Below, piece by piece: positions 57,074-64,000 of a stretch of 64,000 bases of DNA (the stretch's first letter is position 1; each line of letters opens with the position of its first letter). The stretch covers positions 8,604,126 to 8,668,125 of the forward strand of contig CM034311.1 of assembly GCA_019925795.1 (NCBI GenBank), given 5' to 3'. A program made the translations under genes and the position numbers. The stretch is from Dendrobium chrysotoxum. Taxonomy: Eukaryota; Streptophyta; Magnoliopsida; Asparagales; Orchidaceae. Under the pieces are notes generated by a model. It saw only the letters and a program-made list of their open reading frames with translations, had not been told where the DNA came from and searched no databases.

Positions 57074-58415
57074 GATGATGGCAAAACATTTATTATTTGA
57101 ATTAAAAAGTAAAATCACATTTCTCCTAAGCGCCCACTAAATGTAAGCTCCCCATAAATAAATGATCTCCTAAGCTCCCCCTAAACGGAAACGCCCCCTA
57201 AAGAAATGATCTACAAGAACTAAGGGGTAAAAAGAGGTAAAAGGAGAAGGGAAAAGAAAGAAAAGAAAACATACAATGCCACAAACGATACAATGCAAAA
57301 AACTTATACAAACTAACATACAATGCAACATACAGTGCAATAAGACAAAGAATACAAATGCAATAAGACAAATAATACAAATGTAATAAAATAAACAATA
57401 CAAATGTAATAAGACAAACAATATAAAACTCCCCCTTTTGACATAACAAAAAGGGAAGACACTCAAAGGAGTTGGTGATTTAAATAATGTTAAAAGAAGA
57501 TTAACTGCAATATTAAAATCAAATGCAAAAAGTAATAACTCAAAAGGATTTAGAGCACATACTATAATAAAGAGAAGAGAAGTTGATCTATGGCAATAAT
57601 GAAAAAGACAGATTAAGTAACCACAATTATTGCACAAACGATGAAATAAAATTACCAAATCTCTAAGTCAAAAGTGACAATCATTGATTAGTGAACTTGG
57701 AGAAAATGTTAAAAGAAAGAACAATTGGCAACATTGCGCATCTTTTCAAATGAAGGGGTATATTTTGTGCACTTAGTCAATATTTGGGCGAATTTTGTGC
57801 CTATTTATAAATTTGGCGGCATTGTGCATCTTTTAGTGTATGGCACACTTTGTGCATCTTTTCAAGCTTTGCTCTTTTTATTTTTATTAAATAAAATTTT
57901 TTCCAACGACACTATCCCTTGATCACATACAATAATGAAGAATTTGATGTAGAAATCAAGAGCAATATTAAGACATCAAATATACAATAATTTAGGCTAC
58001 GTAATACATGTCTAAAATAATATAAAGTAAGATCTTCTAATCTACACCAAATTATAATAAAATCTAAATATTTTGAGAAATTAAATTATGCACTGAAATT
58101 TTTATTATAATCTAAATTCAATTAATATTTAGAAATTTAATCAACTACATTCGAGTGTTAAAGATTAGTAAATTTCCAATCATAGTCATAATCATAGAAT
58201 AATATACATTAAAATTAAACTTTTTTCATTCCGTGACGATCCAGACATATGAAATAACAAGCTTTTACATTCAAAATAATCTCATAAAAGAAAGCTTGCT
58301 AACACTAACATCATTCATACAACAACCAAAGAAAAATAACAAAAATACGAGTCACAACAATCACAGCCTCAAAGAACAGTAGAGCAAAAACTAAGCCAAA
58401 CAATAAGGAAAACAT
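57074..58415 (-). other. 3' untranslated region of copia 2
   Basis: No domain-bearing frame. The 162-codon minus frame at 57170-57658 is a Phe, Leu and Cys-rich string arising from CAAATGTAATAAGACAAAC-type tandem words at 57290-57430 and is rejected. The GCGCA array at 57728-57870 is annotated separately. Confidence 0.6.
57728..57870. repeat. Five-unit GCGCA/GTGCA array, second copy
   Basis: Units such as ATTGCGCATCTTTTCAA, ATTTTGTGCACTTAG, GGCGGCATTGTGCATCTTTT and ACTTTGTGCATCTTTTCAAG. The order and spacing parallel 1955-2100. It lies in the copia 2 3' untranslated region, on the same strand relation to its host element. Confidence 0.75.
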
Positions 58416-58417
58416 CT

Positions 58418-59527
58418 CTAATAGTCTGAAGGACCCTCATCTGGAGGAGGTGGAGGAGCAGCGAACATAGCAAAATAGCTATTGAGTGTCGCAATGTTAG
58501 TGTTAACTGACTCAAACTGTCCTCTAATCCACCCCCTATCCCCATTATATCTTTCATCATGCTGCTTCAAATGTGCTTCCATATTAATAAACCTTTGATC
58601 AAGCTGATCAAAATGTTGGATCATATCCTGATAGAAATTTTGGTTGGGTCCTGGTGCAGGTGCAGGAGCAGGAGCAGGTGTAGGAGCAGGTGCCGGTTTG
58701 TCCTCAGAACTATCTACATTTCCATCTTTCCCAAAAAGTGTCCGAAAAGAAGCATCAGTAAAATAGAGTGGTAGTTCAGAAGGTCCGTCAAGGTGGACCA
58801 AATTGTAATTCTTTTCAAGAATATAGCAAATCATATGACCTAGGGCAATGTTCTTCTTTCATTTTACACTAAGCTGACAAATATCGGTGAGAGTATAAAG
58901 ATAGTCCAAGATTAATTGGGCTTCATCAATGGGTTGGCCAGACATAATCAAATAAGTAATAGTAGAAAGAAGGGGGGTCATGTTTATTTTATCTTCCACT
59001 TTGGGAATGATGGAGGACCAAAGTACATGTTGGATAATTCTAGCATTTTGATTTAAAGAGTCAACTCTAGGATAGTGAGATGGTTGACTTATACCCCTAA
59101 GAACTTGATTGACTTCGGACCAATCATAGTCCGATCTAAAGGTAAGAGTATGCGCTCGAATACCCAGAGTTTTTAGATGGAAAAATGAACCAAAATCCTC
59201 CTTGGTTATTTCTACCCTTTATTTTAGAATATATGAAGTGATTATGGTATGGTCTTGATTAAATTTCATGTTGGCAAGAAAAATATGGAAAAGATCTTTT
59301 TTGTAGGCATAGATCAGGGTGAGAAGAAATAAAAATTGAGTCGAGTCAAAAAGTGGCATTACTGCAAAGTGAATGTTCTCTTGCAGTAGGATACGAGATG
59401 GGGTAATTTTTGAAGCAGTAAACCTATAATATGCTTCTTCATTCTGGGCACTTAAGAAATTTTCGTCCCAATCCTGCATGGACGACGAACCCCTAGATTG
59501 TCGGACTCTCTTTCCGCTTCCTTACAT
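58418..59527 (-). pseudogene. Extra ORF of SIRE-type element (plant transposon-protein-like), three stops
   Basis: One continuous 370-codon frame from ATG 59527 to the stop at 58418, broken only by stops at 59522-59524 (TAA), 59219-59221 (TAA) and 58859-58861 (TGA). The N-terminus reads GSGKRVRQSRGSSS. Residues about 25-45 read LSAQNEEAYYRFTASKITPS. The middle has DYDWSEVNQVLRGIS and a hydrophobic helix-rich part (LLSTITYLIMSGQPIDEAQLI). The C-terminal third has a Pro-Ala repeat (58705-58655), a helical segment (MIQHFDQLDQRFINMEAHLK) and PPPPP near the end. This matches in style the plant retroelement ORFs filed as putative plant transposon protein. SIRE elements carry an env-like ORF at this place, but no signal peptide or transmembrane anchor is seen here. 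Function unknown. Confidence 0.75.
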
Positions 59528-59599
59528 CTCTACTTAATGCTTAGAAGGGTTTGAAAATGAAAGAGAAATGAAAGAAAATGACCCTGCTTTATATAGAAA

Positions 59600-60010
59600 A
59601 ATAATCAATCGTACAGTACGAAAAGAATTTCATACAAGATGAAATGAATTTCATTCGGGACAAAGTATATTTTATACAGGACGAATGAAAATGGTCAAAA
59701 ATAAAACTACTTTTCGTAAACTACCCTTCCTAAGGCATCCTTTCGTACAAGCTTTTTGACTTCTGGATCGTACAGACGATGACATGTTCATCCGTGATGA
59801 TCAAAAAATTAAAGATCGCTCATATGATGGTTAGGTTCATCCTTATCTGAATCGACGCATGGATCATATAGATGAATGATATGTTCATACGTACAATTAC
59901 CAATAAATAACTGACTCTAATCGTGAACTCACCCCATTCGTACAAACAAAATTATTCCTATCATACAGTACGATGATGCCATCGTACAGTACGAACTGAC
60001 CAAGAAAATA
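59600..60010. repeat. CGTAC-word cluster between pol and the extra ORF
   Basis: Repeated palindromic words such as TCGTACAGTACGA (59612, 59957-59990) and their degenerate forms (TCATACAAGATGA, TTATACAGGACGA). The same words crowd both copia LTRs (12995-13480 and 56290-56750), so this spacer resembles LTR sequence. Confidence 0.65.
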
Positions 60011-60178
60011 TAGTTCATCACTTCAGCTTTATAGTTTTTTAACACTACAATAAAGAACAAAACACAATGGATTTTTCATTTTTCTTTTTAAAGAAAACAA
60101 ATGATAACCATAAAACATAATAAACTAGAAGCAAATAAACTAACAAACACATATAAAATAAATTTATAGAATTTTCAA

Positions 60179-63100
60179 TCAAGCATTAAGATCAATCACA
60201 CCTAGCCTTGTCCTTAATATGCTAAAAGTATCAAAAGCTAAGGGTTTTGTGAAAATATCTGCAAGTTGATCTTTAGTAGCGACATGATGTAGTTCAATTT
60301 CCCCTTTCGCTACATGATCTCTTATAAAATGATGCCTTATATTAATATGCTTTGTTCTAGAATGTTGAATAGGATTCTTTGAAATGTAAATGGAACTAGT
60401 ATTATCATAAAAGATTGGAATTGCACCAATAGAAAATCCTAAATTAACCATTTGTTGTTTCAACCAAAGCACCTGTGCAACACAACTCCCTAAGGCAATA
60501 TATTCTGCTTCAGCTGTAGAAAGTGCTACTAAATTTTGTTTCCTACTGGACCAAGATACTAAAAAATTTCCAATAAATTGACAAGTCCCAGAAGTACTCT
60601 TCCAATCAACCCTACAACCTGCAAAATTAAAATCTAAATATCCAATGATTTCAAAAGAAGAACTATTTTTAGGATACTAAATCCTTAAATTTTGAGTTCC
60701 CAAAAGATATCTTAATATTCTTTTCACTGCTATCAAATGTGATTCCTTTGAATCAGATTAAAATCTAGCATATAAATAAACACTAAACATAATGTCTAGT
60801 CGGCTAGCAGTCAAGTAAAGCAATTATCCAATTATTCCTCTAAACTTCTTTTGATCAAAAGATTTTCCTTTAGGATCCTTATCTAATAGTACTGAGGAAC
60901 TCATGGGTGTAGTTATAGGTTTAGCATTATCTATTTCATACTTTTTGAGGATGTCTTTATCATACTTAGATTGACAAAAAAAAGTTCCTTCCTCATTTTG
61001 CTTTATGCTAAAACCAAGAAAATAAGTCAGGTCACCCATCAAACTCATCTTTCATCATATAGATTTTTATCAGTTGATCTAAAAATGATGTCATCCACAT
61101 ATATTTATATAATGAGTATTTCATTTTCTATTCTTTTCAAAAATAGAGTGATGTCCACTTTTCCTTTAACAAATGATCATTTTAATAGAAAAGTGCTTAA
61201 CCTCTCATACCAAGCTCGAGGTGCCTGTTTTAGTCCATACAATATCTTTTTCAATTTAAAAACATGATTAGGGAATTTAGAATTTTCAAAACTTGGATGT
61301 TGCTCAACATAAACATCCTCTTCTATCACCCCATTCAAAAAGGTATTTTTAACATCCATTTGATACAATTTAAAATCTTTAAAACATGCATAGGCTAATA
61401 ACACCCTATTTACTTCAAGTCTTACTACAGGGGTAAATATCTCCTCAAAATTAATTCCTTCTATTTGATTATACCCCTTAGCTACCAATCTAGCCTTATT
61501 TCTTATAACTACTCCTGAATCATTAATTTTATTTTTGAACACCCACTTTGCCCCAACTATACTTTGATTCTTTGGCCTTTCAATTAGCTCCTAAACATCA
61601 TTTCTTTTAAATTGATTCAATTCTTCTTGCATGGCCAAAATCCAAAATTCATCCAAAAGTGCATGATCTATATTAGTGGGTTCAATCATTAAAATAAAAG
61701 CTAAATAATTTACTTCTTTTCTCAAACCATGCCTAGTCCTAACTCCTCCACTTGGTTCTCCTAAAATCAACTCTTTAGGATGACTTCTAACAAATTTTCA
61801 TTCTTTAGGCATTTGGTTTTCTTCTTTCTTTTTAACCCTTTCTTTAACTTTTTCATTTTCAAGTTTTTGGGTTACTTCCTCAACCTCATCTTCATCAAAC
61901 ATAGACCCTTCACTATTATAAGATTCATAAAAAATAACATGAGTGGTCTCCTCAACTACCAATGTTCTTTTATTAAAAATTCAGTAGGATTTTCCAATAC
62001 TTGAATAACCTAGAAATATTCCTTCATCAGATTTGTGATAAAATTTTGTTAAGAGAGTTTTGCCATTATTATGAATGAATACTTTATATCCAAAAATATG
62101 TAGATGTAAGAGGTTGGGACTTCTACCTTTAAGAAGTTCATAGGGTGTCTTATTTAATTTAGGTATAATGTACACCCTATTTAGTACATAGTACGCTGTG
62201 CTAACTACTTCAGCCCAAAAATATTTTGGGAGTGAATATTCTGCCAATATGGCTCTAGCAGTTTCAACTAATGTCATATTCTTTCTTTCTACAACTCTAT
62301 TCTGTTAAGGTGTCCTAAAAGATGAGAAATTATATTCTACTCTAAGATATTTATAAAAATCATCAAACAATTCATTTTTAAATTCTCCCTCAAGATCACT
62401 TTGGATAGATACGATTTTAAAACCCAATTTTCTCTGAATCCAAGTGATAAAATCTCTAAACTCCTCGAATTATTCACTCTTATGATTTAAAAATCTAATC
62501 TAGGTGAATCTAGAATAATCATCCATAATTACATACCCAAATCTTTTTCCTTCTAGACTTAAGGTACTAATAGACCCAAATAGATCCATGTGAAGAATTT
62601 CTAAGGGCTTGCTAGTTCTAAATTCTTTGATTGAACTGAAAGAGGATCTGACTTATTTTACTAATTGACATGCATCACACAAATGGTCTTTAGTAAAGTT
62701 TAATTTGGGTACACCTCTAACTAGCTCCTTTTGGGTGATTTTTCTAAGATTTCTCATACTAGCATGACAAAGCCTTTTATGCCATAACCATGATTCATCA
62801 GATACAATTTTCAAATAAAAAGTAGAATAAGGTTTTACAGCATTCAAATCTAGCATGAAAATATTATTCACTCTATCACCATTTAACATAATAATTTTAT
62901 TTTGACTAATAACACAACTTGTAGGCAAGAATTTTATATGATAATTTTTATCACATAATTGATTTATTCTCAATAGATTGTGTTTTAATCCTTCAACCAA
63001 TAAAATATTTTCAATCACAAAATTTTTAGAATTTCCAATTATACCTGTACCTACCACTCTCTTGGTAGTATTGTCTCGAAGTGTAACCTTGCCTCTATTT

Positions 63101-63180
63101 CTGGCTTCCAGTGTTATAAATTGATTTGCATCTCCAGTCATATGCTTTGAGCAGCCACTGTCCAGGTACCAAATACACAC
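60179..63180 (-). pseudogene. Copia pol remnant (copia 2): protease, integrase, RT, RNase H
   Basis: Protease near 63170 with WYLDSGCSKHMTGD, active-site DSG kept. GAG-pre-integrase: SWLWHKRLCHASM and CDACQL (62780-62655). Integrase is frameshifted between 62650 and 62280, with FRTPQQN and VERKN readable, then TARAILAEYSLPKYFWAEVVSTA and GRSPNLLHLHIFG to about 62000. RT: ARLVAKGYNQIEGINFEEIF, VKNTFLNGVIEEDVYVEQHP, KILYGLKQAPRAWYERL (61540-61177), YVDDIIF (about 61095), YFLGFSIKQNEEG. RNase H: STAEAEYIALGSC, YDNTSSIYISKNP, RTKHINIRHHFIRDHV, ending LGVIDLNA at 60179. Multiple stops and shifts make it non-functional, although the catalytic motifs YVDD and DSG survive. Confidence 0.93.
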
Positions 63181-63189
63181 ACGAGATCT

Positions 63190-64000
63190 TGTGTGAGAGC
63201 GATCTTACACCCAAATAAGTTTGGGTTCTCCTCTTAAAAGTTTTAAAATAGATATATGTGTGATATGCTATGTTTTATGCATCCTAGGTCTCCACACTAA
63301 ATGTGTTCTATGATGATTAGTATAAGTGTGGGATATATGTCAAATCATACCATAAGAAAAACACTTAACTCTAGGAAAAAGATTTATCAATCTATATATC
63401 CTATTAGATCTTCTCTTAGATTTTGAATTAGTGGACTTGTGGTAGGTTTTATGAAAATCTTCCAGTTTAGGTGGATTTCTATTTTTCTCAAGTGCTTTCA
63501 ATTTAACCTCAAGAAATGCATTTGCACTTTCTAGAATCAAAATATCAATCTTCAACTTATACTCTCTACTATATGATTCATTCATATATATTTTGAAATC
63601 ATTTTCAAGTTCAGTGTGTGATGATTTTAAAAGTTTAAGTTATTTATTCAAATCATCAAATTCATCCAATAAAGTTATGTGGTTGCTATCAATTAAAGCA
63701 TGATCTTTTCTACGGATTTTGTATTCTTTTTGCAGCTCTAGATAATCTAAATTTAATTTTGTATGCAATTTCTTTAGTTTCCTATATGTAGAATGAATGT
63801 GTTCAGAAACTTCAAATAATTCTTCATAACTTAAATCACATACCTCCTCTTGATCTGAATGATCAAGATTATCAGCCATTAAGCATAAATTTGTGACTTC
63901 CTCTGAAGCTGAGTCTTCCCAAAAAGATCGTTGAAGTCTCTTCTTGCCCTTTCTATCCTTTAGTTTCTCCTCAGCTTTCTCCTTGCTAGGATTAGCCTTG
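63190..64000 (-). pseudogene. Copia gag C-terminal remnant (copia 2), cut by window edge
   Basis: Pieces at 63999-63640 and 63585-63340 match copia 1 gag: FWEDSASEEVTNLCLMADNLDHSDQEEVCDLSYEELFEVSE, then LESANAFLEVKLKALEKN and KCFSYGMI. The second zinc knuckle has lost its second Cys (CFSC to CFSY) and runs into a stop. A stop at 63640 splits the two pieces. The first knuckle and the UBN2 domain lie beyond 64000. Confidence 0.9.

Larger units (their letters stand above)
55444..64000 (-). mobile_element. SIRE/Maximus-type Ty1/copia element, 3' part (copia 2)
   Basis: Minus-strand order from the window edge: gag C-terminus, protease, integrase, RT, RNase H, spacer, extra ORF, untranslated region, polypurine tract, 3' LTR. 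The 5' LTR and most of gag lie beyond 64000. It is closely related to copia 1. An extra ORF between pol and the 3' LTR is a SIRE-lineage trait. All reading frames are broken. TTAGG at 55439-55443 is the candidate target-duplication copy. Confidence 0.92.

Noticed and set aside
57170..57658. 162-codon minus frame with hydrophobic Phe/Leu/Cys-rich product
   Set aside because: Considered as a membrane or env-like protein. It reads across A-rich tandem words in the copia 3' untranslated region, overlaps another open frame out of phase (57198-57449), and shows no conserved motif.

Overview
This window is nuclear DNA from a seed plant, most likely an angiosperm with a large, AT-rich, repeat-filled genome. 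It holds one convincing host gene. The rest is nested and decayed transposable elements: SIRE-type Ty1/copia elements, very long LTRs of an Ogre/Tat-type Ty3/gypsy family, a chromodomain Ty3/gypsy element, a Cassandra TRIM, a LINE remnant and several MITEs. No rRNA cluster, tRNA gene, CRISPR array or prokaryotic gene was seen. All homology calls are from reading sequence and motifs by eye; no search was run.

Left part (1-9507): the minus-strand 5' end of an Ogre/Tat-like element. A primer binding site matching the 3' end of tRNA-Arg(ACG) lies next to an LTR end at 5230. Downstream on the minus strand come six tandem leader repeats, an intact 245-codon ORF, and further tandem repeats up to the window edge. 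The LTR (5230 to about 7890) abuts an oppositely oriented LTR piece (about 7890-9507), forming a large inverted repeat. The plus-strand LTR end sits inside the integrase of a SIRE-type copia element (9508-13789, minus).

Middle (13790-33185): at least four LTRs of the same giant family are nested in alternating orientation. The clearest is a plus-strand solo LTR of 6,561 bp (15239-21799) with TG...CA ends and a 5-bp ATATC duplication, inserted into an older minus-strand LTR (15115-15238 plus 21800-24859). Another minus-strand LTR starts at 24860. The AT-rich LTRs carry GC-rich islands near a TATA-like motif and conserved GC-rich blocks nearer the 3' end, including a hairpin with compensatory changes between copies.

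Centre right (33190-46300): a LINE remnant with an ORF1-like protein but no ORF2, hAT-like and Tourist-like MITEs, microsatellites, and an intact 435-codon PLAC8/DUF2985 membrane-protein gene (40793-42100, minus) with a possible upstream non-coding exon near 45.6 kb.

Right part (46300-64000): a degraded chromovirus-type Ty3/gypsy pol (47950-51395, minus) interrupted by a Cassandra TRIM with 5S-rRNA-like LTRs (48447-49119); LTR-like fragments; and the 3' 8.5 kb of a second SIRE-type copia element (55444-64000, minus). The latter has gag, protease, integrase, RT and RNase H remnants and an extra broken ORF between pol and the 3' LTR. The mobile elements are nested copies rather than a cooperating gene set. 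The PLAC8 gene is the only locus I would treat as a functional host gene.
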